Notes: generated by a model from the letters alone, not told the origin. DNA of 64,000 nt from Micromonospora carbonacea (GCF_014205165.1 NZ_JACHMZ010000001.1:5872501-5936500); one strand, 5' to 3'; positions 6,204 through 15,117 are shown, numbered from the stretch's first letter. Numbers and translations: made by a program.

Positions 6204-7574
6204 TCAGCGGGCGCCGAGGTGGGCCAGCAGGTCCTGCCGGGTGAGCACGCCCTTGGGCTTGCCGTCGACCAGCACCAGCGCCGCGTCGGACTTCTCCAGC
6301 AGGGCGACCGCCTCGCTGACCGGCTGGCCGCCGCCGATCATCGGCAGCGGGTCGGCGGTGTGCCGCTCGATGGTGTCGTGCAGGTGCGCCTGGCCGGTGA
6401 ACAGGGCGTCGAGCAGGTCCTTCTCGGCGACCGAGCCGGCCACCTCGCCGGTGACCACGGGCGGCTCGGCCTTGAGCACCGGGAGCTGGGAGACGCCGTA
6501 CTCGCGCATGTAGTCGATGGCGTCGCGGACCGTCTCGGTGGGGTGCACGTGCACCAGCTCGGGCAGCCCGCCGGGCTTGCCCGCGAGGGCGTCGGCGACG
6601 GTCGGCTCGGTGCCGGAGTTGTCGAGGAAGCCGTACCGGGCCATCCACGCGTCGTTGAAGATCTTCGACAGGTAGCCCTTGCCGCTGTCGGGCAGCAGCA
6701 CCACGATCACGTCGTCCGGGCCGGCGTCGCGGGCCACCTCCAGCGCGGCGACCACGGCCATCCCGCAGGACCCGCCGACCAGCAGCCCCTCCTCGCGGGC
6801 CAGCCGCCGGGTCATCTCGAACGACGCCTTGTCGGAGACCTCAACGATCCGGTCGGCGACGTCCCGGTCGTAGGTGGTGGGCCAGAAGTCCTCGCCGACG
6901 CCCTCCACCAGGTAGGGACGGCCGGTGCCACCGGAGTAGACGGAGCCCTCCGGGTCCGCCCCGACGATCTGCACCCGGCCGTCGGAGGCCTCCTTCAGGT
7001 AGCGACCGATGCCGGAGATGGTGCCGCCCGTGCCCACCCCGGCGACGAAGTGGGTCAGCCGGCCGTCGGTCTGCTTCCACAGCTCGGGGCCGGTGGTCTC
7101 GTAGTGCGAGCGCGGGTTGGCCGGGTTGCTGTACTGGTCGGGCTTCCACGCGCCGGGGATCTCCCGGGCCAGCCGGTCGGAGACGTTGTAGTAGGAGCGC
7201 GGGTCCTCCGGCGCGACGGCGGTCGGGCAGACCACCACCTCCGCGCCGTACGCCCGCAGCACGTCCTGCTTGTCCTGGCTGACCTTGTCGGGGCAGACGA
7301 ACACGCACCGGTAGCCCTTGAGCTGCGCCACCAGGGCCAACCCGACGCCGGTGTTGCCGCTGGTCGGCTCGACGATCGTGCCGCCGGGCCGCAGGATGCC
7401 GGCGGCCTCGGCGTCCTCGACCATGCGCAGCGCGATGCGGTCCTTCACCGAGCCGCCCGGGTTGAGGTATTCCACCTTCGCCAGCACGGTGGCCCGGATG
7501 CCCTCGGTCACGTTGCGCAGCCGCACCAGCGGGGTGTTGCCGATCATCTCGACGACGTTGTCGTAGTAGTGCAC
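6204..7574 (-). CDS. cbs: Cystathionine beta-synthase
   Basis: This is a 456-aa fold type II PLP enzyme with a C-terminal regulatory region. The PLP lysine is K44 in NPGGSVKDR; SGNTG near residue 70 binds the phosphate-side carboxylate, and GTGGTISG is the PLP phosphate loop. Residues about 335-456 form a tandem CBS domain pair, the feature separating it from plain cysteine synthase (about 310 aa). It condenses serine with homocysteine in transsulfuration; a role as O-acetylserine sulfhydrylase is less likely given the CBS pair. Start is GTG 7574. It ends against palindromic repeat copy 2. Confidence 0.93.
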   Translation of the reverse strand: MHYYDNVVEMIGNTPLVRLRNVTEGIRATVLAKVEYLNPGGSVKDRIALRMVEDAEAAGILRPGGTIVEPTSGNTGVGLALVAQLKGYRCVFVCPDKVSQDKQDVLRAYGAEVVVCPTAVAPEDPRSYYNVSDRLAREIPGAWKPDQYSNPANPRSHYETTGPELWKQTDGRLTHFVAGVGTGGTISGIGRYLKEASDGRVQIVGADPEGSVYSGGTGRPYLVEGVGEDFWPTTYDRDVADRIVEVSDKASFEMTRRLAREEGLLVGGSCGMAVVAALEVARDAGPDDVIVVLLPDSGKGYLSKIFNDAWMARYGFLDNSGTEPTVADALAGKPGGLPELVHVHPTETVRDAIDYMREYGVSQLPVLKAEPPVVTGEVAGSVAEKDLLDALFTGQAHLHDTIERHTADPLPMIGGGQPVSEAVALLEKSDAALVLVDGKPKGVLTRQDLLAHLGAR

Positions 7575-7649
7575 CTCGTTGTGCCCTTCGTTGCGGCGCC
7601 GGCGACGGCGGCCGGGCAGACGTTGATTCGACGCCCAGGGTACGTCCCG

Positions 7650-8006
7650 TCAGGGCACCACATGGCCCGGGATGACGGAGGCCCGGCGGACCTCCCACTC
7701 CAGGAACCGCTCGGTCTCCGCGAGCACCGCACCGGCCAGCCAGGTCACCATCACCGCGTCGTCGGCCAGGCCGAAGACCGCCAGCGGGATCTCCGGGAGC
7801 AGGTCGATCGGCGAGACGATGTACGCCGTCGCCGCGGTCATCAGGGCCAGCCGGAGGCCGCCGTCGTACTCGCCGCGGGTGGTGGCCCGGATCATCCGGG
7901 GCAGCGCCGCCAGCCGGGCCCCCAGCGACGGGCCGCCCCGCGCCCCGGCGGTCAGCGCCCGGGCCAGCGCCGCGAACGCCGCGCCGCGCTTCAGTGTCTT
8001 CCCCAT
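7650..8006 (-). CDS. DUF1232 (YkvA-like) membrane protein
   Basis: The 118-aa product carries the signature AYIVSPIDLLPE followed by a hydrophobic segment, FGLADDAVMVTWLAGAVL, which defines DUF1232/YkvA. The domain probably sits at the inner membrane; its biochemical role is unknown. ATG 8006 was preferred over the upstream start at 8045 because the added residues (MDTARCGVERGVE) are not family-like. It is divergent from the SGNH hydrolase gene, with a shared promoter region at 8007-8135. Confidence 0.85.
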   Translation of the reverse strand: MGKTLKRGAAFAALARALTAGARGGPSLGARLAALPRMIRATTRGEYDGGLRLALMTAATAYIVSPIDLLPEIPLAVFGLADDAVMVTWLAGAVLAETERFLEWEVRRASVIPGHVVP

Positions 8007-8121
8007 CTCCACGCCCCTTTCGACTCCACAGCGTGCGGTGTCCACGCAAGGGGTACCCGCAACAGTCGCCTCCCAGCCAGAAACCGGGCAGTACGACGAC
8101 AGCGGCGTGTCGTATCGGCGC

Positions 8122-8135
8122 GATAATGTCGGTGC
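8122..8135 (+). promoter_or_regulatory. Predicted -10 element; leaderless start at 8136
   Basis: GATAAT at 8122-8127 is followed by 8 nt and then ATG 8136. No Shine-Dalgarno can be placed between them, so the mRNA should begin at or next to the start codon. TATCG/CGATA (8113-8125) forms a small palindrome overlapping the hexamer. Confidence 0.5.
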
Positions 8136-9233
8136 ATGGGGGTCGCTGGGGTCGCTGGCTCAATCGCACCGGCCGGTCCGCGCGGGCGGTCCGCCCCGCG
8201 CTGGCAGCCCGGCCCGCGCTGGCAGCGGGCGCGGCGGCTGGCCCGCGTCGCGGCGATCGGCACGGGCGCCACCGCCGCGGCCGCCGCGGCGACGACCGGG
8301 GTCCTGCTCGGCCAGGCCCGGCAGGCCCGGCGCACCATCCCGATGGCCGAGGCTCCCCCGCCGCGCTGCGACGGCGTCTACGGCGCGAAGCTCCCCGGCC
8401 CGCCGCTGACCATGGTCGTCCTCGGCGACTCCTCCGCCGCCGGCTACGGCGTGCACCGCCGCCGGGAGACGCCGGGTTCGTTGCTGGCCACCGGGCTGTC
8501 CCGCCGGCTGCACCGGCCGGTGCGGCTGCGCCGGTTCGCCGTGGTGGGCGCCATCTCCTCGGGCCTGAAGCCGCAGGTGGAGGCCGCGCTGGAGGTGTCG
8601 CCCGACGTCGCGGTGATCCTGATCGGCGGCAACGACGTCACCAACCGCACCCCGCCGGCCCTGGCGGTGCGCTACCTGGTCGACGCGGTCCGCGCGCTGC
8701 GCGGGGTCGGCTGCGAGGTGGTGGTCGGCACCTGCCCCGACCTCGGTGCCATCCAGCCGATCCAGCCGCCGCTGCGCTGGCTGGCCCGGCGGTGGAGCCG
8801 GCAGCTCGCCGCCGCCCAGACGGTGGCGGTGGTCGAGGCGGGCGGCTGGACGGTCTCCCTCGGGGACCTGCTCGGCCCCCGGTTCGTCGCCGAGCCGACC
8901 CGGATGTTCGCCTGGGACCGGTTCCATCCCTCCGCGGAGGGGTATGCGGTGGCCGCCGCCGCGCTGCTGCCGACGGTGCTCTCCGCGCTCGGCGGGGCGC
9001 CGGAGCGCCGCGCCGGCCTCGCCCGGGGCGAGGGTGTCCGGTCGCTGCCGGAGGCGGCCCAGGAGGCGGCCCGGCACGCCGGAACGGAGGTCAGCGCCAC
9101 CCAGGTCCGGGGCCGCGACCGCGGGCCGGGCGGGCGGTGGGCGCAGCTGCGCCGGCGGGCCTTCTTCGGCGTCGGCGCGGTGCCGCAGGCCGGTCCGGCA
9201 GCCGACTCACCCACACTGGAAGGACGGCCATGA
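8136..9233 (+). CDS. SGNH/GDSL-family hydrolase, paralog 1
   Basis: The 365-aa protein has an N-terminal hydrophobic segment at about residues 38-58, suggesting export or anchoring. Block I VVLGDSSAAGYG carries the nucleophile Ser, block III reads GGND, and block V WDRFHPS supplies Asp and His. Such enzymes are esterases, lipases or acyl-carbohydrate hydrolases; the substrate is unknown. The C-terminal 80 residues are charged and probably disordered. It overlaps its paralog by 4 nt (ATGA). The pair shares the order of blocks and the motif VEVVVGTCPDLGA / CEVVVGTCPDLGA. Confidence 0.88.
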   Translation: MGVAGVAGSIAPAGPRGRSAPRWQPGPRWQRARRLARVAAIGTGATAAAAAATTGVLLGQARQARRTIPMAEAPPPRCDGVYGAKLPGPPLTMVVLGDSSAAGYGVHRRRETPGSLLATGLSRRLHRPVRLRRFAVVGAISSGLKPQVEAALEVSPDVAVILIGGNDVTNRTPPALAVRYLVDAVRALRGVGCEVVVGTCPDLGAIQPIQPPLRWLARRWSRQLAAAQTVAVVEAGGWTVSLGDLLGPRFVAEPTRMFAWDRFHPSAEGYAVAAAALLPTVLSALGGAPERRAGLARGEGVRSLPEAAQEAARHAGTEVSATQVRGRDRGPGGRWAQLRRRAFFGVGAVPQAGPAADSPTLEGRP

Positions 9234-10060
9234 CCGAGCACGGCGGCAGGCGCGGTGGCGGTGACCGGGGGCTCGGCGCGGAGCTCGCCGTCCGGCTGGG
9301 CCGGGCGGCGGCGATGTCCCTGGTCGCCGGGACGATCGGCGGCGCGGCCGTCCTGGCCGGCGAGGCGTTCCTGGCCCGCAACCGCCCGTACGCCCAGCCC
9401 GAGCTGGGCCTGGCCCTGCGCGCCACGATCGGCCGGGCCGGCGCGCCGCCGCTGCGGCTGGTCCTGCTCGGCGACTCGTCCGCGCTGGGGGTCGGGGTGG
9501 CCCGGCTCGGCGACACCGTCGGTGGCCAGTTGGCCAACCTGCTCGCCGAGGGTCCGACCGGCCGGCGGGTGCACCTGTCCAGCGTCGGGGTGTCCGGCTC
9601 CCGCTCCACCGACCTGGCCACCCAGGTGGCCCGGGCGCTGCTCGGCCCGCGCCCCGACGTGGCGGTGGTCCTGATCGGCGCCAACGACGCCACCGCGCTG
9701 CGCAGCCCGGCCGAGGCCGGGGCCTACCTCGGGTCGGCCGTGCGGCGGCTGCGCGAGGCGCAGGTCGAGGTGGTGGTCGGCACCTGCCCGGATCTCGGCG
9801 CGGCCCGCGCGATCGCCCCGCCGCTGCGGCAGGTGGTCGGCTGGTCCGGCCGGCGGATCGCCCGCGCGCAGACGACGGCCGCGCTGGACGCGGGCGGCAC
9901 GGTGGTCGACCTGGGCACCGAGACCGGCCCGGTGTTCCGGGCCGACGCCGGCACGTTCTGCCACGACGGCTTCCACCCGTCCGCCGACGGGTACCGGATC
10001 TGGGCGCACGCCCTGCTCCCGGCCGTCGCCGCCGCCGCGGACGTCGCCCCCCGCCATTGA
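9230..10060 (+). CDS. SGNH/GDSL-family hydrolase, paralog 2
   Basis: The 276-aa protein starts at ATG 9230 inside the previous stop. It has a hydrophobic stretch at about 28-47 (signal anchor), block I LVLLGDSSALGVG, block III GAND in place of paralog 1's GGND, and block V HDGFHPSADG with the catalytic Asp/His. It is a tandem duplicate of the preceding gene without the long C-terminal tail. The two probably act outside the membrane on related ester substrates; heteromer formation or sequential action is only inference. A strong hairpin follows its stop. Confidence 0.88.
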   Translation: MTEHGGRRGGGDRGLGAELAVRLGRAAAMSLVAGTIGGAAVLAGEAFLARNRPYAQPELGLALRATIGRAGAPPLRLVLLGDSSALGVGVARLGDTVGGQLANLLAEGPTGRRVHLSSVGVSGSRSTDLATQVARALLGPRPDVAVVLIGANDATALRSPAEAGAYLGSAVRRLREAQVEVVVGTCPDLGAARAIAPPLRQVVGWSGRRIARAQTTAALDAGGTVVDLGTETGPVFRADAGTFCHDGFHPSADGYRIWAHALLPAVAAAADVAPRH

Positions 10061-10063
10061 TCG

Positions 10064-10087
10064 GGCCCGCCCGGCGGGCGGCGGGCC
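10064..10087 (+). terminator. Terminator hairpin after the SGNH pair
   Basis: GGCCCGCC/GGCGGGCC (10064-10071 and 10080-10087) forms a perfect 8-bp stem four bases after the stop codon. It lacks a T-run, as expected for this GC content. Confidence 0.6.
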
Positions 10088-10151
10088 GGGGTGACATTTC
10101 CCGCTGGTCGCTCTGCTTCCCGGTAGGTTACCGCCAAGTTAACGTTGGTTC

Positions 10152-11414
10152 ATGCCGACTGAGTCGTCCCGCGATGCCGTCATCGTCGCCACCGCCCGCT
10201 CCCCCATCGGCCGGGCGCACAAGGGTTCCCTGCGCGACGTCCGCCCCGACGACCTCGCCGCCACCATCGTCCGGGCCGCCCTGGACAAGGTCCCCCAGCT
10301 CGATCCGACCGAGATCGACGACCTCTACCTCGGGTGCGGCCTGCCCGGCGGCGAGCAGGGCTTCAACATGGCCCGCGTGGTCGCCACCCTGCTGGGCCTC
10401 GACGGCCTGCCCGGCGCCACGCTCACCCGCTACTGCGCCTCGTCGCTCCAGACCACCCGGATGGCGATGCACGCGATCCGGGCCGGCGAGGGCGACGTGT
10501 TCGTCTCCGCCGGGGTGGAGACCGTCTCCCGCTACGCGCGCGGCAACTCCGACGCGCTCCCGCCGCAGGCGCAGGAGCTGGTCGGGGGCGGCTGGGAGAA
10601 CCCGCGCTTCGCCGCCGCGCGGGAGCGCTCGGCGCGGCGCGCCGAGGGCGGCGCGGAGGTCTGGGCCGACCCCCGCTCCACCGGGGAACTGCCCGATGTC
10701 TACCTGGCCATGGGGCAGACCGCCGAGAACCTGGCCCAGGCGTACGACGTGAGCCGCGCCGAGATGGACGCCTTCGGCGTGCGCAGTCAGAACCTGGCCG
10801 AGAAGGCGATCGCCGACGGCTTCTGGGCCCGCGAGATCACCCCGGTCACCACGCCCGACGGCACCGTGGTCGACACCGACGACGGCCCCCGTCCCGGGGT
10901 GACCCTGGAGGGCGTCGCCGGGCTCAAGCCGGTGTTCCGCCCCGACGGCCGGATCACCGCCGGCAACTGCTGCCCGCTCAACGACGGCGCGGCCGCCGTG
11001 GTGATCATGAGCGCCCAGCGGGCCCGGGACCTCGGCCTCACCCCGCTGGCGCGGATCGTCTCCACCGGCGTCACCGCCCTCTCCCCCGAGATCATGGGCC
11101 TCGGGCCGGTGGAGGCGTCGAAGCAGGCCCTGCGCCGCGCCGGGATGACCATCGACGACGTCGACCTGGTGGAGATCAACGAGGCGTTCGCCGCCCAGGT
11201 CATCCCCTCCTACCGGCAGCTCGGCATCGACGAGGAGAAGCTGAACGTGATGGGCGGCGCGATCGCCGTCGGCCACCCGTTCGGCATGACCGGCGCCCGG
11301 ATCACCGGCACGCTGCTCAACGCCCTGGACTGGCACGACAAGAGCATCGGCCTGGAGACGATGTGCGTCGGCGGCGGACAGGGCATGGCCATGGTCCTCG
11401 AACGCCTGAGCTGA
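10152..11414 (+). CDS. Acetyl-CoA C-acyltransferase (thiolase)
   Basis: This is a 420-aa thiolase with all catalytic residues: nucleophile C95 in RYCASSLQ, H375 in GHPFG, and acid/base C405 in CVGGGQG. NEAF near residue 346 is also conserved. Length and the [16 protein letters not shown] block fit degradative FadA-type or biosynthetic AtoB-type enzymes; no adjacent fadB-like gene is present to decide between them. It catalyses reversible thiolytic cleavage of 3-ketoacyl-CoA or acetoacetyl-CoA formation. The upstream 90 nt contain CCAAGTTAACGTTGG-like symmetry at 10134-10148, possibly a regulator site, but it is imperfect. Confidence 0.93.
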   Translation: MPTESSRDAVIVATARSPIGRAHKGSLRDVRPDDLAATIVRAALDKVPQLDPTEIDDLYLGCGLPGGEQGFNMARVVATLLGLDGLPGATLTRYCASSLQTTRMAMHAIRAGEGDVFVSAGVETVSRYARGNSDALPPQAQELVGGGWENPRFAAARERSARRAEGGAEVWADPRSTGELPDVYLAMGQTAENLAQAYDVSRAEMDAFGVRSQNLAEKAIADGFWAREITPVTTPDGTVVDTDDGPRPGVTLEGVAGLKPVFRPDGRITAGNCCPLNDGAAAVVIMSAQRARDLGLTPLARIVSTGVTALSPEIMGLGPVEASKQALRRAGMTIDDVDLVEINEAFAAQVIPSYRQLGIDEEKLNVMGGAIAVGHPFGMTGARITGTLLNALDWHDKSIGLETMCVGGGQGMAMVLERLS

Positions 11415-11494
11415 GCCGCGCGTCGCCTCCCGGCGCTCCCGCCGACCGCACGGGCGGCCGGCCAACGGGGTCGGCGCACGGGCTGCCGCGCGGC

Positions 11495-11565
11495 GCCGGC
11501 GCACGGGCATCCTGCCACGCGGGGCCGGCGCGCGGACATCCTGCCACGCGGGGCCGGCGCGCGGG
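11495..11565. repeat. 29-nt tandem repeat, about 2.4 units
   Basis: Units beginning GCCGGCGC and ending CATCCTGCCACGCGGG occupy 11495-11523 and 11524-11552, with a partial third unit at 11553-11565. It lies between the convergent thiolase gene and the small gene at 11568. Confidence 0.7.
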
Positions 11566-11567
11566 CG

Positions 11568-11888
11568 TCAGAGCGCGGACCGGGTCGCCGTCACCTCGGC
11601 GGCGGCCCGGGTCAGCACGGCGTCGGCCGGGGCCGCCGCCAGCAGGTCGGCGGCGACCACCCGGAGCTGGTCGGGCAGGGCCAGGTCGTTGTCGAGCCGG
11701 GGCACCGCCCGGCGGGGCTGCCCCTCGGCGTCGGCGGCGAGGTTCGCGATCTCCTGCACCAGCCGGTGCACCAGGTCGGCCCGGGGCACGTTGCCGCCGC
11801 CGGCCGAGGCCGCCCAGCGCGGCTGCTGCCAGTGCCCGACCTGACGGACCAGCAGCTCCACGGCCCGGCCCAGTTCCGCTGCGCTCAC
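11568..11888 (-). CDS. Small conserved-looking hypothetical protein
   Basis: The 106-aa, mostly helical protein begins [20 protein letters not shown] and has a central [20 protein letters not shown] segment. I do not recognise a named family. GTG 11888 is preferred over the longer ORF because TAGACT (11896-11901) lies 7 nt before it, as in the other apparently leaderless genes here, while the extension is Arg/Pro-rich out-of-character sequence. It is followed by the 29-nt tandem repeat and then the convergent thiolase gene. Confidence 0.6.
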   Translation of the reverse strand: MSAAELGRAVELLVRQVGHWQQPRWAASAGGGNVPRADLVHRLVQEIANLAADAEGQPRRAVPRLDNDLALPDQLRVVAADLLAAAPADAVLTRAAAEVTATRSAL

Positions 11889-11895
11889 CGCGCCG

Positions 11896-11901
11896 AGTCT
11901 A
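11896..11901 (-). promoter_or_regulatory. Predicted -10 element, leaderless start at 11888
   Basis: TAGACT on the reverse strand is separated by 7 nt from GTG 11888, with no Shine-Dalgarno between. Confidence 0.4.
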
Positions 11902-11987
11902 CGGACGCCGGGCCGACGTGCCCCGTGCGGTCGCCGTGCCCGGCGCGGCCGGTGGACGGCCGGGGCGGGGCGGCCGGGCCGGAACAC

Positions 11988-12028
11988 GACGGCGCCCGCC
12001 GCCGCGAGGTCGCGGGGCGGGCGCCGTC
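11988..12028 (-). terminator. Terminator hairpin after the Bax-inhibitor-like gene
   Basis: GACGGCGCCCGCC/GGCGGGCGCCGTC is a perfect 13-bp outer stem (11988-12000, 12016-12028). It continues into CCGCG/CGCGG around an AGGT loop with a single bulge. It starts 12 nt past the stop of the leftward gene at 12041. Confidence 0.8.
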
Positions 12029-12040
12029 GAGCGACGAGGG

Positions 12041-12856
12041 TCAGTCGTCGCCCTGGAAGTAGCTCAGCAGGCGCAGGATCTCGATGTAGAGCCAGACCAG
12101 GCTGACCAGGATGCCGAACGCGGCCGTCCAGGAGTAGCGCTGGGGCAGCCCCATCCGGACGCCCTCCTCGACCTCCGCGAAGCTGAGCACGAAGCTCAGC
12201 GAGGCGACCACGATGCAGACCAGGCTGAAGCCGATGGCCAGCGGGCTGCCGTCGCGCAGGCCGGTGTTGACGCCGAACAGCGCCAGCACCAGGTTGATCA
12301 ACATGACCGCGAACAGGCCGACCATCGCCGCGACCATGCCTCGGACGAACTTCGGGGTGGCCCGGATGACCCGCGCCTTGTAGAGCATGGCCATCAGGAA
12401 GAACACGCCGAAGCTGGCCACCACGGCCTGGAGCACGATGCCGTCGTAGAGCGAGTTGAACGCCTTGCTCACCATGCCGACGAAGACGCCCTCGACGACG
12501 GCGTACGCGATGACCAGCGCCGGGTTCGCCATCCGGGAGAACGAGATGATCAGGCCGAGGACCAGGCCCACGACCGCCGCGCCGATCCAGGCCACGCCGA
12601 GCAGCGCGTCCGGGACGAGCACCCAGGCCGCCGCGGCGGACGCGCCGAGGATGCCCAGCAACACGACGGTCTTGACCACCACGTCGTCGATCGACATCGG
12701 CGTCACGGTGGGCGGCGCGGCCGGGTAGCCCGTCGCGCCCGGGTACTGCTGCGGATAGCCGGGCTGCCCGTAGGGCCCGGTCGGGGCGTACCCGGTGGCC
12801 CGTTCCCGCTCGGCCGCCTGGCCGAGTCGGGCGAGCACCGGGTTCGAAGTCTTCAC
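12041..12856 (-). CDS. Bax inhibitor-1/YccA-family membrane protein
   Basis: The 271-aa protein has a cytoplasmic, Pro/Tyr/Gly-rich N-terminus (GYAPTGPYGQPGYPQQYPG) followed by about seven membrane helices from residue 65 onward. The pattern, ending SWTAAFGILVSLVWLYIEILRLLSYF, matches the Bax inhibitor-1/YccA family of the actinobacterial type. These are integral membrane proteins, some with calcium-leak activity; the role in actinomycetes is unclear. GTG 12856 is preceded by GGGAGG at good spacing, so the longer ORF reaching 13024 is not needed. A strong terminator lies 12 nt downstream. Confidence 0.88.
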   Translation of the reverse strand: MKTSNPVLARLGQAAERERATGYAPTGPYGQPGYPQQYPGATGYPAAPPTVTPMSIDDVVVKTVVLLGILGASAAAAWVLVPDALLGVAWIGAAVVGLVLGLIISFSRMANPALVIAYAVVEGVFVGMVSKAFNSLYDGIVLQAVVASFGVFFLMAMLYKARVIRATPKFVRGMVAAMVGLFAVMLINLVLALFGVNTGLRDGSPLAIGFSLVCIVVASLSFVLSFAEVEEGVRMGLPQRYSWTAAFGILVSLVWLYIEILRLLSYFQGDD

Positions 12857-13035
12857 TGTCAGGCCTCCCTCAGGGGGTCGTCGCACGTGAACGTGCCCTT
12901 CCAGGGTAGACGGCCCGCTCGACGCCGTGGAGATCACCGACCGGCGCAGGAGCTGTGAAGAAGCTGAGAGACCCGCCGTGACGCCCTCGCCGTCACCGGC
13001 GGTCGCCCTCACCGGCGCCGTCACCGTGCTGCGCG

Positions 13036-13116
13036 TGCCCGGGGCGGGGGTCGAACCCGCACGCCTTGCGGCAGCCGCTTTTAAGGCGGCCGTGTCTGCC
13101 GTTCCACCACCCGGGC
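13036..13116 (-). tRNA. tRNA-Leu, anticodon TAA (bldA-type)
   Basis: The gene is 81 nt on the reverse strand. The acceptor stem pairs GCCCGGG (5', at 13116-13110) with CCCGGGC, discriminator A at 13036. The anticodon arm is GCCGC-CTTAAAA-GCGGC, giving anticodon TAA, which reads the rare leucine codon UUA. The variable arm TGCCGCAAGGCGT is long, as class II leucine tRNAs require, and the T arm is GCGGG-TTCGACC-CCCGC. CCA is not encoded. In Streptomyces the corresponding gene is bldA, which gates development and secondary metabolism through TTA codons; the same role here is inference. Confidence 0.96.
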
Positions 13117-13206
13117 TGGGCGGCCCCGCGCGTCGCCCACGCGCCGGTGCAGTGTCACCGTAGCGGGTCCGCCACGACCCGGCGTACCCCGGCGGCGCTC
13201 CCGCAC

Positions 13207-13212
13207 TAGGGT
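13207..13212 (+). promoter_or_regulatory. Predicted -10 element, leaderless start at 13219
   Basis: TAGGGT is followed by exactly 6 nt and GTG 13219, without a Shine-Dalgarno. Confidence 0.5.
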
Positions 13213-13218
13213 CGACCC

Positions 13219-15117
13219 GTGAGCAGCGCAGCCCCCACGGCCCCCGACGCCGCCCCCGACCAGGCAGTCCGTTCCGACGTCCCGACCCGGGCCGCCGGCC
13301 GGTGGGCCCGGCTGCGGGCCGCCGTCGCCCGGCACCGGGCCGACCTGCTCGTCGGGCTGCTGTTCGCGGCCCTGGCGGGCTGGCTCACCCACGGGCTCTG
13401 GCCCGACCCGTCCGGCCGGGTGCTGGCGCTCAACCCCGAGGACCAGACGCTGTACGAGTGGTTCCTGGCCGTCGACTCGCGCGCCCTGCTCGGCGACTTC
13501 GGGCTGCTCACCGACCGGCTCAACGCCCCCGACGGGGTGAACCTGATGGCCAACACCACGGTCATCGCGCTCGGCGTCGCCTTCGCCCCGGTCACCCTGC
13601 TGTTCGGCGCGCCGGTCACCTTCGCCCTGCTCGCCGGGCTCAACCTCGCCGGCACCGCCCTCGCCTGGCACCTGCTCTTCACCCGCCTCCTCGGTGCGCG
13701 ACCGCTCGCCGCCGCGCTCGGGGCCGGGCTGTGCGGCTTCGGGCCGGGCATCGTCTCGCAGACCAACAGCCACCTGCACATGACCGCCCAGTGGCTGGTG
13801 CCGGTGATCGTCTGGCTGGTGGTCCGGCTGCTGCGCGCGGCCGACCCGCTGGGCCGCGTGGGCCGCCCCGGCGGCACCCCGCCCGACGGCGGCGGCCACC
13901 ACGGGGGCGACGGCGGGCCGGGGCGGGGCGGCCCCGACCGCCGCCGGATGCTCACCTCCGCCGTGGGCCTCGCCGCCGTGGTCAGCGTCCAGGTCTTCGT
14001 CGGCGAGGAGGTGCTCTTCCTCACCGCGCTGACGCTGCTGGTGATGGCCGTCGCGTACGCGCTGGCCGACCGGGCGCTGCTGCGCCGGGCGCTGCCCGGT
14101 TTCGCCGGGGGGATGCTGGTCGCCGCCGGGCTGGCCCTGCTCGTGCTGGGATACCCGCTGTGGTTCCAGTTCGCCGGCCCGCAGGGCGTCGCCGACGGCA
14201 TGTTCAGCCCGGACTACTTCTCGGCCGACCTGGCGAGCTGGTGGACGCTCTCCCCGCTGTCGGCCGCCGGCAGCGACGAGGCGGCCCGGCTCACCACCGG
14301 CCCGGCCGAATACAACACCTTCCTCGGCTGGCCCCTGCTCGTGGTCACCCTCGGCTGCGCGGTCTGGCTGGGCCGCCGCCCGCTGGTGCTCGCCTGCGCG
14401 GCCGGGGCGCTGGTCATGGGCGCGCTGTCGCTCGGCCCGGACGTGGTCGTCGGCGGCGACCGGACCAGCATCCCCGGCCCGTACGCCCTGCTGGCGGGCC
14501 TGCCGGTGGTGGACGGCGCGCTGCCGATGCGATTCGCCCTGGCGGTGCTGCCGCTGGCCGGCACGCTGCTGGTGCTGGCCGTGGACCGGGCGCTGCGCGG
14601 CACCGGCCGGGCGCGCCGGCTGGTGCCGGCGGCGGTCGGGCTCGCGCTGCTGCCGGTCCTGCCGGCCCCCCTGCCCACCGCCGAGCGGCCGGCGCTGCCG
14701 GAGTTCATCGCGGCCGGCCACTGGCGGGAGTGCGTCCGCCCCGGCGGGGTGCTGGTGCCGGTGCCGCTGCCCACGCCGAAGGAGCCGTGGCCGATGCGCT
14801 GGGCCACGGCCGCCGACGCCGCGTTCGCCATGCCCGAGGGCTTCTTCATCGCCCCGTACGGCAAGGGCGGCACCGCCGCCATGGGCACCTGGAAGCGCCC
14901 CACGTCGTACCTGCTCAGCGAGGTGGCGAAGCGGGGCGGGCGGCCGGCGATCGGCGACCGGGAGCGGCGGCAGGCGGCCCGGGACGCCGACCGTTGGGGC
15001 GCGTCCTGCTTCGCGGTGGCCGACGGCACCCGCCACGCCGACGACCTGCGCGCCACCCTGGACCAGCTCTACGGCCCGGCCACCCGGATCGCCGACGCGT
15101 GGATCTGGCGGGTCTGA
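13219..15117 (+). CDS. Polytopic membrane protein, GT-C glycosyltransferase-like
   Basis: The 632-aa protein has about ten or more hydrophobic helices between residues 40 and 480 and a soluble C-terminal domain. Between the first and second helices lie LNPEDQTLYEWFLA and DRLNAPDGVNLM, acidic residues placed as in GT-C fold glycosyltransferases that use polyprenyl-phosphate sugars. QTNSHLHMTAQW follows in a re-entrant-like segment. A Gly/His-rich cytoplasmic insert lies around residues 215-240. The assignment is by architecture only. GTG 13219 has a TAGGGT hexamer 6 nt upstream, suggesting leaderless translation. Convergent with the glycosyltransferase at 15179. Confidence 0.6.
   Translation: MSSAAPTAPDAAPDQAVRSDVPTRAAGRWARLRAAVARHRADLLVGLLFAALAGWLTHGLWPDPSGRVLALNPEDQTLYEWFLAVDSRALLGDFGLLTDRLNAPDGVNLMANTTVIALGVAFAPVTLLFGAPVTFALLAGLNLAGTALAWHLLFTRLLGARPLAAALGAGLCGFGPGIVSQTNSHLHMTAQWLVPVIVWLVVRLLRAADPLGRVGRPGGTPPDGGGHHGGDGGPGRGGPDRRRMLTSAVGLAAVVSVQVFVGEEVLFLTALTLLVMAVAYALADRALLRRALPGFAGGMLVAAGLALLVLGYPLWFQFAGPQGVADGMFSPDYFSADLASWWTLSPLSAAGSDEAARLTTGPAEYNTFLGWPLLVVTLGCAVWLGRRPLVLACAAGALVMGALSLGPDVVVGGDRTSIPGPYALLAGLPVVDGALPMRFALAVLPLAGTLLVLAVDRALRGTGRARRLVPAAVGLALLPVLPAPLPTAERPALPEFIAAGHWRECVRPGGVLVPVPLPTPKEPWPMRWATAADAAFAMPEGFFIAPYGKGGTAAMGTWKRPTSYLLSEVAKRGGRPAIGDRERRQAARDADRWGASCFAVADGTRHADDLRATLDQLYGPATRIADAWIWRV

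Noticed and set aside
10134..10148. Palindrome-like CCAAGTTAACGTTGG before the thiolase gene as an operator
   Set aside because: The symmetry breaks one base from the centre and does not match a known fatty-acid regulator site; kept only as a remark.
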